The notes under the pieces were generated by a model that was not told the origin of the DNA, ran no database searches, and saw only the letters and a program-made list of their open reading frames with translations. Source: Bubalus kerabau (Eukaryota > Chordata > Mammalia > Artiodactyla > Bovidae). Taken from it: a DNA stretch of 64,000 nt. Positions 1-10,518 of the stretch are shown here, piece by piece. The stretch is from assembly GCF_029407905.1 (NCBI RefSeq), contig NC_073633.1, positions 24,938,501-25,002,500 of the forward strand. The letters are read 5' to 3'. The number at the start of each line of letters is the position of its first letter. Position 1 is the stretch's first letter. Made by a program: the position numbers and the translations under genes.

Positions 1-167
1 ATGCTCCATTTTGGATCTCCAACAGCCATCCCAAAGACCACATGGGGTTCACGGTATTCAGACTTGTAAGAGTTATTCCACCTGGTCAGACTCACCCTTG
101 CCAGGTGGTGGGTGAGCGAGGTTGCTCAGGTCTGAGCTTACCTCTTCCACCTGGCCCAGGTCATGGG

Positions 168-405
168 AAGATCCCACATGCCATGGATCAACTAAGCCCA
201 TGTGCCACACCTACTGAGCTGGTGGCCTAGAGACCAGGAACCTCAGCTACTGAAGCTGGCCCACCCAGAGCCCGTGCGAACAAGAGACGAGAAGCAACTG
301 CAACGAGGAGCCCACGCACTACAAACAGAGACTAGCCCCCACCCACCGCAACCAGAGAACAGCCTGCACACAGAGCAGCCAATAAGGAAAGAAAGAAAAT
401 TTAAA
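168..405 (+). repeat. CHR-type tRNA-Glu-derived SINE
   Basis: Shows the typical body: ATCCCACATGCC, CAACTAAGCCC, repeated GCAAC/GAGAAGC units, and an A-rich end at 380-405. The tRNA-like head is degraded or missing. Confidence 0.8.
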
Positions 406-439
406 TATAGATTGGAAATGAGGTGACTTTCAAAATAAT

Positions 440-645
440 AAATCTGAACTGATATTTACTGAGTACTTGCTAGGTGCCAGGCTCTTTACATACATCAACT
501 CATTGATTCCTCTCTCAGACCTATATGGAAATTACTATCCTCCCCATTTTAGGTGAGCAAGAAAGGACACATGTCTGAGGTCACACAGAGGCTGGGACAC
601 TCAGGCACTCTGACTCCAAAGTCTGAGGTCTTAACCACGATGCTG
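440..645 (-). repeat. MIR SINE
   Basis: Reverse-complement MIR signature: ATTTACTGAGTACTTGCTAGGTGCCAGGC at the left, CCCCATTTTAGGTGAGCAAG in the core, and CTTAACCACGATGCTGT at the right. Confidence 0.8.
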
Positions 646-654
646 TCTATATAC

Positions 655-872
655 GCGTGTGTTCTCAGTCACTTAGTCGTGTCCAACTCTTTGCGACCCC
701 ATGGACTGTAGCCCATCAGGCTCCTCTGTCCGTGGAATTGTCCAGACAAGAGTACTAGAATGGTTTGTGATTTCCTACTCCAGGGGACCTCCCTGACCCA
801 GGGAGAGAACCCGAGTCTCTTGTATCTCTTGCATTGGCAGGTGGATTCTTTACCACGGAGCCACTAAAGAAG
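655..872 (-). repeat. Bov-tA SINE, antisense
   Basis: Begins with TCAGTCACTTAGTCGTGTCC and ends with ATTCTTTACCACGGAGCCAC, the tRNA-like end in reverse. Confidence 0.85.
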
Positions 873-912
873 CTAATGGCGCGTTAGAGAAAAAACAGAT
901 AAGGAAAAAGGT

Positions 913-1074
913 GTTTACATCGAGAAACTATCTGGAGAAAATTTCCTGCTTTAAGCCTACCCAGACCTTTACATCCAGAAAAATCAGGAGCAATTTTCCT
1001 GCTTTAAGCCTACCCAGACCTTTACATCGAGAAAATATCTGGAGCAATTTTCCTGCTTTAAGCCTACCCAGACC
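913..1074 (+). repeat. Minisatellite, three copies of a ~54-bp unit
   Basis: Units start at 913, 968 and 1021, each beginning TTTACATC and ending TTTAAGCCTACCCAGACC. The copies differ by only a few bases and are 55, 53 and about 54 bp long. It matches no repeat family I know. Confidence 0.9.
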
Positions 1075-1360
1075 TTTTTCTCCAAGAGGAGAAGTAGAGA
1101 AGAGGCAGGAACGAAGTACACACCGAAAAATGTTGTGTATTTGTTAAAATATATTGCCCAGTGTCCTGTGAGTCATCGGTCAATAAGTTAAATAAAAATA
1201 ATACCACCAGACAGCTTACTACTGCTGTATACTTTATCAGTCCTGACTTAGGATTCTTCTTTCTCATAAGTCAGTTACCATTCATTGTCTGCTTTCCAGA
1301 AGCACACCAAATTACACTGTAGAATACTCAAAAAGTTAAAAAAAAAAAAAAATGGCAGCA

Positions 1361-1428
1361 CCAAAAAACTCCAGAATTAGGACTGAAGGAGAATCCAAAA
1401 AACTCCAGAATTAGGAGTGAAGGAGAAC
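1361..1428 (+). repeat. Two-copy 34-bp tandem repeat
   Basis: The unit starting CCAAAAAACTCCAGAATTAG occurs at 1361 and 1395, next to a poly-A run at 1336-1352. Confidence 0.85.
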
Positions 1429-1449
1429 ATTTTTTAAAAAGTGGACTCA

Positions 1450-1640
1450 GGGGACTTCCCTGGTGGTCTAGTGGCTAAGACTCCATGCTCCCAATGCAGG
1501 GGGCCCGGGTTCAATCCCTGGTCAGGGAACTAGATCCCACATGCTTCAACTAAGAGTTCACGTCCCACGACTAAAGACTGATGATCCCACAAGCTGCAAC
1601 TAAGAACCAGTGCAGCCAAGTAAATTAAAAAAAAAAATTT
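1450..1640 (+). repeat. CHR-2-type SINE
   Basis: Has the tRNA-like head GGACTTCCCTGGTGGTCTAG, GGTTCAATCCCTGGTCAGGG (B box region) and an A-rich tail. Confidence 0.85.
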
Positions 1641-2985
1641 AAATAAAAGGTGGACTAAGATAAAGTAGTTTGAGGAGCAGTTAGATCTGGGAGCCTACCT
1701 ACTCCACTACACAAAGGCTGAGCAACTACCACCCTACCCAATGAAGTTTGTTCTGCAGAAGCTGATCAGTGTACTTGAGAGTGTGGGTACCATACAAAAT
1801 CACGAAGAAAGAGAGGAAGGCCAACAGTGAGGTCTACGGTGAGCAGTGAGTGCAGAGAAACTCATTCTTCTCATTCAGAGATTCAGCCATAGTAACCAAC
1901 AATGGATGAAGACAGATGCCCACACAAAAGGGTCTCTCTGGGGCATCTCAGAAGAGAGGGGGAAACTACAAACTTCCAGAGAGAAAAAAACACTTCACAT
2001 CAAAGGACCAGGGACCAAGAACAGCTTCAGATGTCCCCAAAGCAAGAAGTCAATTGATTAATGCCTTCTCACTTCTGAAGGGAAATAATCTTCCATGTAT
2101 AATTCGATACCAGCCAAACTGTCGATCAAGTGACCTTCAGATATGCAATGGAGATACTCAGATATGCAACCCCAAGAATCTACCTTCTCTAAAGCCTTTC
2201 TCAGGAAGCTACTGAAGAGCATTTTCCAGCAAATCAAGAAAAGAAAAACCAAGAAAGGAGACCCAACTCAGAAAAAAAGCAAAGACAATCGCCAGAATGA
2301 TTGTGGAGAGAAATTTTAGAATGTATTCATCCATTCAAGAAATCATTACTGAGCATCTACTATGTATCAAGCATTGTTCTGGGAGGCATAGAGGGCATCT
2401 AGTTCAGGTTGAAGAGTGGAATTCCAGAAACAGGAAGGCCGACCTCAGTTATCAGCATGATCTTTAGCACAGCACCATCTTTCTAACTTAATGACGCTAC
2501 TGACAGACGTGCCCCACCAACCCAAGACAAAGACACAGCGTTCAGGAAACAAGGCGTTTAACAAAGAAAAGGGCAAAAGGATGCCAAGAATGACAGCAAA
2601 CAGGAGTCTCAGGATGATAGCCACGCAAGCCTGACCAGACAGAAAGAAGGGCGCCCCCAGGAAAAAATCTGTAACAGGCCACCTTGAATCAAAATCTTAT
2701 CCTTGCAGAAAATTGTCGTGAGCAGCTACTGAAAGTTATATAAGAATTAGCAATAGGTTCAAAGGAAAACAAACAAACAGGAAAGGTGTGAGCTCTTTAC
2801 CTCAGAAAAATTGAAAAGTAAGATAGAAAATCTAATCATAGTACACTTCAGTGTTTAGACGTGAGTGATATTTGCATGGGCATAATGTTGCGAATAATAA
2901 ATACAGATTTAACAGAAAATGAAATATAGTTGTATTGGGAAGAAAAAAGGGATGGCAATATAAAGGAGCTAAATCCTCACCTATA
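1641..2985. other. No gene seen; presumed NYNRIN intron
   Basis: Mostly unique-looking sequence. A weak MIR/L2-type fragment occurs at about 2,318-2,395 (CATTCAAGAAATCATTACTG, TACTATGTATCAAGCATTG). No open frame here resembles a known protein. Confidence 0.5.
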
Positions 2986-2989
2986 ATGA

Positions 2990-3300
2990 AAGTGGAAGTC
3001 GTTTAGTCGTGTCCAACTCTTTGCGATCCACGGACTATACAGTCCATGGAATTCTCCAGGCCAGAATACAGGAGTGGGTAGCCTTTCCCTTCTCCAGGGG
3101 ATCTTCCCAACTCGGGGATCGAACCCAGGTCTCTTGCATTGTAGGCAGATTTTTTTTACCAACTGAGCCACAAGGGAAGTCCAAGAATACTGGAATGGGT
3201 AGCCTATCCCTTCTCCAGGGGCTCTTCCCCACCCAGGAATCGAACCAGGGTCTCTGCATTGCAGGCAGATTCTTTACCAACTGAGCTATCAGGGAAGCCC
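2990..3300 (-). repeat. Bov-tA SINE with a partial second copy, both antisense
   Basis: A full antisense copy at 2990-3182 ends in TGAGCCACAAGGGAAGTCC. It is followed directly by a second copy (3183-3300) that lacks its tail half and ends GAGCTATCAGGGAAGCCC. Confidence 0.85.
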
Positions 3301-3539
3301 TCACCTATAATAATAGGAAGTAAAAAGGTATCTAAAATTAATCCAAAGATACAGGATCTACATATTTTTTAGGAATGTGGAGATGCATAAATTCCAGAAC
3401 AGATATTTTCTACAGGGAAGAGCACAGAAGAGGGAGTTGGCAGGACAAGGCAAGGAATCACTGCATTATACTGTGGACTTTTAAAAAATTACTGGACTTT
3501 TTACTATTTTGATAAAGAAAAATTAAGTTCAAAATAAAG

Positions 3540-3668
3540 GAGGGATTCCCTGGCAGTTCAGTGGTTAAGAATCCTTGCTTCCATTACAGGAGGCACGGGT
3601 TCAATCCCTGGCTAGGGAACTAAGATCCCGCATGCCGCAAAGCCAAAAACTAAATAAAAATAAATGTA
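3540..3668 (+). repeat. CHR-2-type SINE
   Basis: Contains GGATTCCCTGGCAGTTCAGTGG, GGTTCAATCCCTGGCTAGG and CCCGCATGCCGCAAAGCC, then an A-rich tail. Confidence 0.85.
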
Positions 3669-3945
3669 AATAAGCCTCTTTTTAAAATTGGAGTGTAACT
3701 GCTTTACAATGTCATTTCTGCTGTACAACAACATGGATCAGCCACACGTATGCAGGGTGGGAGGAACTGAGAGAGTATATTGACATATATACACTACCAT
3801 GTGTAGAATAGATCGCTAGTGGGAAGTTACTGTACTGCACAGGGAGCTTAGCTCTGTGCTCTGTGATGACCCAGAAGGGTTGAATGGGAAGGACGTGGGA
3901 GGGAAGCTCGAGAGGAAGAGAGATAAATATATGCGCAAGCACCCC
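3669..3945 (-). repeat. L1 3' end fragment with internal inversion
   Basis: 3,669-3,750 reads as the reverse complement of the ruminant L1 3' end (ATTGGAGTGTAACTGCTTTAC). From about 3,755 the adjoining L1 3' UTR runs in the opposite orientation (GACATATATACACTACCATG, GCTCTGTGATGACCCAG). Confidence 0.7.
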
Positions 3946-4866
3946 TTTTAAGAAATAAATAAAAACAAGTAATTAAAGGAAAAGGATCAGGTGCTCACAA
4001 CACAATTATGTGTGCAGGTAAGTTGTAGGGAGCCAGTTGTGAGGAGGGCAGTCCTGATCTGTAGCATTTTCCAGTTTCCGTGGTGTAACTACTCCCATCC
4101 TGGCTGATTTCAAACTATGAACAGGACTCCACTGGCTCAAAAACTTCCAAGACTTTGCAATAATGGGTCAGCAGGAGCCAGTTTCAGCACACCCCTGGCC
4201 ACTGCCAGCTTTCATGGTACCGCTCACAGTCAGTGTGGGGCAGGAACAGGCAGACTCGCACCTGAGAGCCAAGCCCAGAGTGAGCAGACCACACCCTGCC
4301 CCACGGCTCCCCGTCTCAATCTCGAGCTCCCCATCACCTCATTCCATCATCTCGAACGGTCACCTGTTCTCTCAGCACCCAACCCTTCTTCACACCGTTG
4401 TCAAGGAGGACAGAAAAGCTGAGCAGGGCTTGTCTCTGAGAGACTCTGATCATTAACTAAGAACTCTCCTTTCTACTTTTTCACCTCAGAAAGGCCACAC
4501 CTCCCCAGGGCTTGTTTTTGCTGCCTAGGAAATGTGATTTCCAGCAATGCCTTCATTATTTTTTAAATCCCACCACAAGAAAACTACTTCAAGGTACTTT
4601 CGAGTTCTACAGAGATTTCCTAGAAAACCAGTGCATATAATAGAAAAACACACCTGAGCTCTTCTCCAAAGAAGCCCGTACCCTTCTTGACCCCTTCTTC
4701 CCTCACAGACAGGACATCCATCACCCCTTCTCCATCCCACAAGCTTCAGTCTCACTGAGCTCTCTCTGCCAGCTGGCTGTGTATATCAACTCACTATCAA
4801 GGTGCATGGTTCTGTGTCCTTACAGCTGGGATTGGGGTCAGCCACAGCACCTCTACATGGAAACTC
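3946..4866. other. No gene or recognised repeat
   Basis: Unique-looking sequence with short open frames only (longest about 100 codons at 4,117-4,422), none recognised. Confidence 0.4.
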
Positions 4867-4874
4867 CAAGACAT

Positions 4875-5081
4875 AGTTCTTGTGTGCTCAGTCATGTCCA
4901 ACTCTTTACGACCCCATGGACTGTAACCCGCCAGGTTCCTCTGTCCATGGAATTTTCCAGGCAAGAATACTTGGATGGATTGCCATTTCCTCCTCCAGGG
5001 GATCTTCCCAACCCAGGGATTGAACCCATGTCTTCCAAATTGCAAGCAGATTCTTTACCACTGAGCCACCAATCAGCTGCT
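4875..5081 (-). repeat. Bov-tA SINE, antisense, with target-site duplication
   Basis: Standard antisense Bov-tA. CAAGACAT occurs on both sides (4867-4874 and 5082-5089) as the probable target-site duplication. Confidence 0.85.
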
Positions 5082-5285
5082 CAAGACATCCTTATACATG
5101 GGAAATTTTCCTGCATCAGATCTCTGAACCTTAGAAAGCATTTCATCCAAGCCTCTCACTTCACAGACAAGGAGACAGACTCAGAGAGGGAAAAGAACTC
5201 ATTCAAAGTTATATAGCTTGTTAACCACAACACTTACTGACATCTCTACCCTATAACTCTCCACATTTGCAAAAGTAAGCATGCA

Positions 5286-5420
5286 TTACTTCAGCTGACT
5301 CTTAACAACTCTTTCATGAAGTGAGTATTACTACATTGTTTTATAGATGAGGAAATAAGCTCAAGAGAAGGTCAGTGATTTGACCCAGGTCAGCCAGTTA
5401 GAAGGTAGCAAACCCCAATC
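5286..5420 (-). repeat. MIR fragment
   Basis: Reverse MIR core: TTTTATAGATGAGGAAATAAGC followed by GACCCAGGTCAGCCAGTTAG. Confidence 0.65.
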
Positions 5421-7180
5421 TCCAGCTCTTTCCACCACACCCCTCTGTCCCAGCAGTTAACTTGGTGACAGCAAATTGAGCCCAGATCTCCTATTTCTAG
5501 AACAAAACCTCACCCTCCCCATGTTCCCTGCCCTCCTGCTCCAAAGCTCTACTCTTCTCTTCTTTCTGCTCATTCTTTACAATAAGGAAGGGAGTTACCC
5601 AAACCCCTCATGATGCTTCCATCTTAAACTGTGCTTTTCTCCAGAAGAAAACAGGTGGGAAAGAGCTGAAAGGATGGGGCGGGATGGGGGGGATTGGAGA
5701 AAGCCACTGGCTGCACTAGCAGGGCCTGGGGTGTGAGGGAAAGTCAGTGGCCCCAGGGACCCTGAGGCAGCAGTGGGAGCAGGAGTAGCTGAGCCTGGAG
5801 AAGCTGATGAAGGATGTAAGTAGGAGTCAGGGGAGCTAGACATCCCAGTCTCACAAAAGGGTGAGCGGGTGTCTTTCAAATTAACAAAAAGATTAAGACC
5901 TCCAAAGAACCTGAAGGCTTCTTGGGCTAACCCGCCTATCCCAGCTACTGAAAAGTCTGCATCTCCAGGGCTCCTGCACATCTGCTATGTGGGCAGGCAC
6001 CCCTCCCCTCCCCCAGCACCTCTGTCAGAACTGGACAAACTGCTGACGAAGCAGCTCAGCGGAGGGGCTGAGGCAGGAACTTTCTAGCCTGCCTGTCCAC
6101 TGGCCAGCGTGTTCTGGGCCTCCCCCACCCATGGCCTTGACCAATTAGGATACTGGTAGAGACCTAGCTGGGGAAGGGGAGTGTGCTGGGGTGGGGTGGG
6201 GTGCATGGGGGAGAAGGGTGGTCTGGGACTGAGGAAGGCTGTAGTATTCCTACCAGGAAAAGATAAGATAAAGGAATCTGGGGGAAGAGGGAGACCTTGG
6301 CCATGACGGGGGATCAGAGGGAACCTGAGAGGCCCAAATGGAGGAGAAGCGGGTGAGAGAAGCTAGAGCAAACGCGCGAGAGGCACACGGTGACCTGGCC
6401 TGCCCAGCATCCAGCCCCACACAGCAGGCCCTTTCATCTGAAGCCCACAGCCCTCCTCCCAGAGGATTCCCACCCATCTCCAAAGCCTGCTGCCTTCCAG
6501 AGCAGCTGCACCCCTGCCCCTGAGCCCCTGCAAGAGGCCGCCTAGGGCATCAAGAGTGTGGGGCGCTGAGCCCAGAGCCCCTGCCACCTCCACCTACCCT
6601 ACCCTAAGTGTTCCAGGAGGCCCCTGACACTCTCCAGTCCCCAATACCTCATCTGTAAAATGCCAGCATTTCTCTAGCCGAGTCTCTAATGGCCCCTCCA
6701 GTCCCAGCACTCAGGCTCCGAGGCGCAGCCCAGGATTTAAGGAGACTTACATGAAGGCAGAAAGACCTGGGCCTTCCAGCCTCTGGGTGGAGAACAAAGA
6801 GATATGCTGCACAGACTACAGAAATACCAGACCTTAAGTTGCTCCCCCGATGGAGGAATAGGCTATAAATGCGGGCCCCTGGCCAGGGAGGGCTCCTGGG
6901 GGGGACACACAACGCAGAGCCTTTCTCAACACACTTGAGGGACTGAAGTGACACGCAAGAGAGGGGTGGGGCAGAAAAGAAAGAAGGAACCAGAGGGAAG
7001 GACCCAAGGCTGCAGAAGTGGAGAGGCAGGGAATGGCCCAGTACCTGCCCGCCATACTGCCCAGTCCAGGTCGGGGGGCCTCTGGGGACCCTTGCCTCCC
7101 GGGTTGGTGGGGAGGGGGGAGGGAAGTGGGGCGAAGGGAGGGAGAAAGGTCTGGCTGGAAGTGATAAGAGGCCAGACGCT
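5421..7180. other. NYNRIN first coding intron; nothing else recognised
   Basis: Moderately GC-rich, unique-looking sequence downstream of the NYNRIN exon. Open frames such as minus 5,595-5,981 have low-complexity Ser/Pro composition and match nothing I know. Confidence 0.45.
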
Positions 7181-7186
7181 GTTTAC

Positions 7187-7384
7187 CTTGGCTTTGCCCA
7201 TGTTCTCCCTAGGTCCCTCGAGCTGCAGCCAGAAGTAGGGGGTGTCCGGGCGGCTCTGGAAAGCGTTCAGCTTGACCCTGAAGATGCGCTGCACTTGCTG
7301 CCGCTGCCGCTGCACCCGGGGCTTCGACTTGGTCTGCACCATGAACCATTCCTGCGCCGGAGGGTCGCCCCCGGACAGGAGCAT
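7187..7384 (-). CDS. NYNRIN: NYNRIN first coding exon (66 codons, 5' part of the gene only)
   Basis: This exon encodes MLLSGGDPPAQEWF through GPRENMGKAK, 66 codons exactly. It closely matches the start of human NYNRIN as I recall it, a protein combining a KHNYN-like N-terminal region, an NYN ribonuclease domain and a retroelement-derived RNase H/integrase-like C-terminus. The paralogue KHNYN starts differently but shares the WLQLEGP(R/K)EN stretch. The donor GTAAAC follows at 7186 and below. An acceptor CTTCTTCCAG lies 17 bases before the ATG, so a non-coding exon is expected upstream. NFATC4 and NYNRIN are on the same strand here, as in human. The next exon (expected EYLKGL) was not found between here and position 1, so the first coding intron runs off the window. 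Confidence 0.9.
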
Positions 7385-8260
7385 GGCTGCCCCGCCCGCC
7401 CCTGGAAGAAGGGAGCCGACAGTGTCACCGGCGTCCCCGGGCCGGAGGCGCCTAGGCCACGCCCCCTCCTCCGGGCGGCGCGCCCCCGCCTCGGCCTGGG
7501 TCCCCCCGACACACACACCCCACCCCCGGCTAGCGCACCCACCCGCCGCGGCTCGGGCGCCCTTCCCCCGGAGCTCCGAGCCTTTCGGCGGCGGCTCCCG
7601 CGACAATCTCTTCCTGCCAGGGGTTGCAACGGGGGTGGGACTGATCGGGCTCCCGCCGCCCTTCCCTCCGCCCCCACCCTCCCCCGCTTCACCGCCGCGC
7701 CAGCCCCTCCAGGATGAACTTTAGCTGCGTCTGCCCGGGAGCTTAAAGGGGCGCGGAGGGAGGCGGCGGGGCGGGGGAAGGCGGGGAGGGACGGGCGGGG
7801 GCGGGGGTCCTGAAAACCTCTGCCTTCCACTCAAGTCTTGGGCCCAGAGCCAGAATCCGGGGGTCAAAGTTAATTTCCTTCCACATTCCCCTTTCCCCAG
7901 GGGGAGGGAGAGGAAGGAAGGGCACCCCGGTGGGGGAGAGGGGGCTTGGTTTCGGGCACCCGGCCTTTCTCTCCGTTCCTCCAGCTAGCCCTGCCGCCTC
8001 CTAGGCCTCCCAAGAGAACCGAGAGCCGCGCCCCTCCTTCCCTCGCAGGAAAGGGTTAAAGGAGAGCAGGGTGGGGAGCCTGGGAGGCTGGGGCCTGAGG
8101 AAAACTCCGGGCCGGAGACCGAGCAGGAAGGAGAGGGTAAAAGCACCGCCCCCACCCCCACCCCCCCTCCAAGTCTGGGGACAGCCTGGGGCTGGCAGGC
8201 AGCCCAGACCCTCCTGAAGCCCCCAGGGCTGGAGGGGCGGGGAGAGCGCCCGAGTTTTCG
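7250..8260 (-). promoter_or_regulatory. NYNRIN: CpG island and presumed NYNRIN promoter
   Basis: The block is strongly GC- and CpG-rich, with several GC boxes (for example GGGGCGGGGG near 7,770-7,805) and a minus-strand TTTAAG near 7,741-7,746 that could act as a weak TATA-like element. It covers the first coding exon and about 0.9 kb upstream. The non-coding first exon and start site cannot be fixed from sequence alone. Confidence 0.65.
7385..7401 (-). other. NYNRIN: NYNRIN 5' UTR portion of the first coding exon
   Basis: Seventeen bases lie between a pyrimidine-rich acceptor (CTCCCTTCTTCCAG, ending at 7402) and the ATG. The acceptor implies an upstream untranslated exon. Confidence 0.6.
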
Positions 8261-9321
8261 GGAGTTTTCAGACTTGCGCTGTTTATGAAAGCCTTTCTGA
8301 GCAAGTTTGAGCTAAGCCGAGAGGGGAAGCTTTAGGAAGGGAGTGAGGGTCTGGTTGCTGACAACCTCTGAGGGTTCCCTCAACCCCTGACCTGCCGCCA
8401 GTCAGCTGCTAGGCCTTGGTGGTCAGGAACCAGCTCTGAACTGGGGGGCTGCCGCCAACATCCTTCTCAGGAGGCATCAGGGGCACAAAGAACACCTTAT
8501 GCAGCCCTGTGGCCTGAACAGAACCCGGCTCTGTGGAGGGCAGAGTTTGCATCCTGGGCCTCTGGGAACTTCCTTTTCCAACCCCAAACCCAGAGCCTCT
8601 GTCTGATAGGCGTGAGTGTACCTATGGGGACAAAGGGCAGTGGACTTTAGGCCTGCCTTGGGACATCTGGGCTGCAGGGGCCATGGCACATTTCTGTGCA
8701 GGCAAAGAGCCAGGGGCACCCCACTGCAAGGAAGGGGCAGGGGAGAGGGGCCCACACCCAGTCCTCTGGTCTGGATTCAGCCCCTCCTGTACCACACCTC
8801 TACTCCTACTTACCCTAGGTTGGAATCCAGAAAAGGGGATCTATGTCATCTCTGGCTCCGAGGCCTTCTGCTCTGCCAGGTCTGCTGTCCCTGGGCTGCC
8901 CCTCCAGAGCGCCTTGCAGCAGAAGACCCTCCGGTGGAGCTTCCATCTTTCTCCATTCTTCCCACTTCTAACTGCTCTCCCTTTATCAGAAGAAGCCCCT
9001 GCTTCATTGTGCCTCAGTTTCTCCTCTGAAGCAAATGACAGCCTCATACCCATGCCCCACCCCTCCTTCCTTGAATAAACACTTATTTCTTGTTGCCCTC
9101 TTTCAACTGACTGTGAACTGCAGGCACAGTGACATCCTGAAGGAAAACTTTCAGGTTTAATCTTATGTTCAAAGGGGCCATGCAGAGGGTGGGACAAGGT
9201 CAAACTTAGGCATCAGGTACTTGATAAGTGGGTAAAAAGAGGGTAATTTATTTGAACTCTTGCATCTCCATTTCCTATAAAATAAGGATAATGATACCTA
9301 TTAAATATTCATTAGAAGCAC
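8261..9321. other. Intergenic; no gene recognised
   Basis: The longest plus-strand open frame (8,533-9,078, 181 codons) has no recognisable domain. An AATAAA at 9,075-9,080 lies near its end, but splice structure and protein similarity are lacking. A MIR-like GTGCCTCAGTTTCTCCTCTG string lies near 9,009. Confidence 0.4.
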
Positions 9322-10205
9322 TGACGCTGAAGCTAAAACTCCAAAACTTTGGTCAGTCAGTTCAGTCGCTCAGTCGTGTCCAACTCTTTGCGACCCCATG
9401 AATCACAGCACGCAGGCCTCCCTGTCCATCACCAACTCCGAGAGTTTACCCAAACTCATGTCCATTGAGTCGGTGATGCCATTCAGCCATCTCATCCTCT
9501 GTTGTCCCCTTCTCCTCCTGCCGCCAATCCCTCGCAGCATCAGGGTCTTTTCCAATAAATCAACTCTTCGCATGAGGTGGCCAAAGTATTGGAGTTTCAG
9601 CTTCAGCGTCAGTCCTTCCAAAGAAATCCCAAGACTGATCTCCTTTAGAATGGACTGGTTGGATCTCCTTGCAGTCCAAGGGACTCTCAAGAGTCTTCTC
9701 CAACACCACAGCTCAAAAGCATCAATTCTTCAGCACTCAGCTTTCTTCACAGTCCAACTCTCACATCCATACATGACCACTGGAAAAACCATAGCCTTGA
9801 CTAGACAGACCTTTGTTGGCAAAGTAATGTCTCTGCTTTTGAATATGCTATCTAGGTTGGTCATAACTTTCCTTCCAAGGAGTAAGCGTCTTTTAATTTC
9901 ATGGCTGCAATTATCATCTGCAGTGATTTTGGAGCCCCCCAAAATAAAGTCTGACACTGTTCCACTGTTTCCCCGTCTATTTCCCATACTTTGGTCACCT
10001 GATGCAAAAAAACTGACTCATTGGAAAAGACCCTGATCCTGGTAAAGATGGAGGGCAGAAGGAGAAAGGGGCAGCAGAGAAAGAGATGGTTAGATAGCAT
10101 CACTAACTCGGTGGACATGAGTTTGAGCAAATTCCAGGAGATAGTGAAGGACAGGAAAGCCTGGGTCACAAAGAGTTGGACACAGGTTAGCGACTGAGCA
10201 GCAAC
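9322..10205 (+). repeat. BovB LINE 3' fragment (host copy, interrupted)
   Basis: A sense BovB 3' piece begins at 9322 (CTGACGCTGAAGCTAAAACT), is interrupted at 9355, and resumes at about 9988 (ACTTTGGTCACCTGATGC). It runs to the BovB 3' end near 10,205 (AGTTGGACACAGGTTAGCGA). Confidence 0.8.
9356..9987 (-). repeat. Antisense BovB LINE inserted into the BovB copy
   Basis: A 5'-truncated BovB lies on the minus strand, 3' end at left (TCAGTTCAGTCGCTCAGTCG). It encodes the remnant C-terminal ORF2 (minus-strand frames at 9,403-9,690 and 9,730-9,987). ACTTTGGTCA at 9346-9355 is repeated at 9988-9997, which marks the insertion. Confidence 0.85.
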
Positions 10206-10395
10206 AACCATGATACCTATGCCACGGATTGTAAATTAGATCACATGGGTACTGCACCTGGTACATGGCACTGTACCTGGCACCAAGTAGACACCCAGTT
10301 CATTTTCATTTTCCCTACCTTGATCTTGTCTCTTCTTCCACCTCACTTCTGGCCAGTACATCATAATACCTTCCCAGAGATCCCCTCCTTCCCAG

Positions 10396-10518
10396 CCTTT
10401 TTTTTGGCCACCCTCCCCGCATGGCATATGAGACCTTAGCTCCCCAGCCAAGGGTTGAATCTGTGCCCCCTTTGGCGGAGTGCAGGGTTTTAACCACTGA
10501 ACTGCCAGGGAAGTCCCG
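10396..10518 (-). repeat. CHR-2-type SINE, antisense
   Basis: Begins with a T-run and GGCCACC, and ends CCACTGAACTGCCAGGGAAG, the tRNA head in reverse. Confidence 0.8.

Noticed and set aside
911..1147. Possible CRISPR-like spaced repeats at the minisatellite
   Set aside because: The units are contiguous with no unique spacers, and the genome is mammalian.
6926..7606. 226-codon minus-strand open frame around the NYNRIN exon
   Set aside because: Only 7187-7384 within it matches NYNRIN. The rest is CpG-island and intron read-through on either side of clear splice signals.
8533..9078. 181-codon plus-strand open frame ending near an AATAAA
   Set aside because: Overlapping frames are equally open, no domain is recognised and no splice structure is visible. 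The end includes MIR-like sequence.
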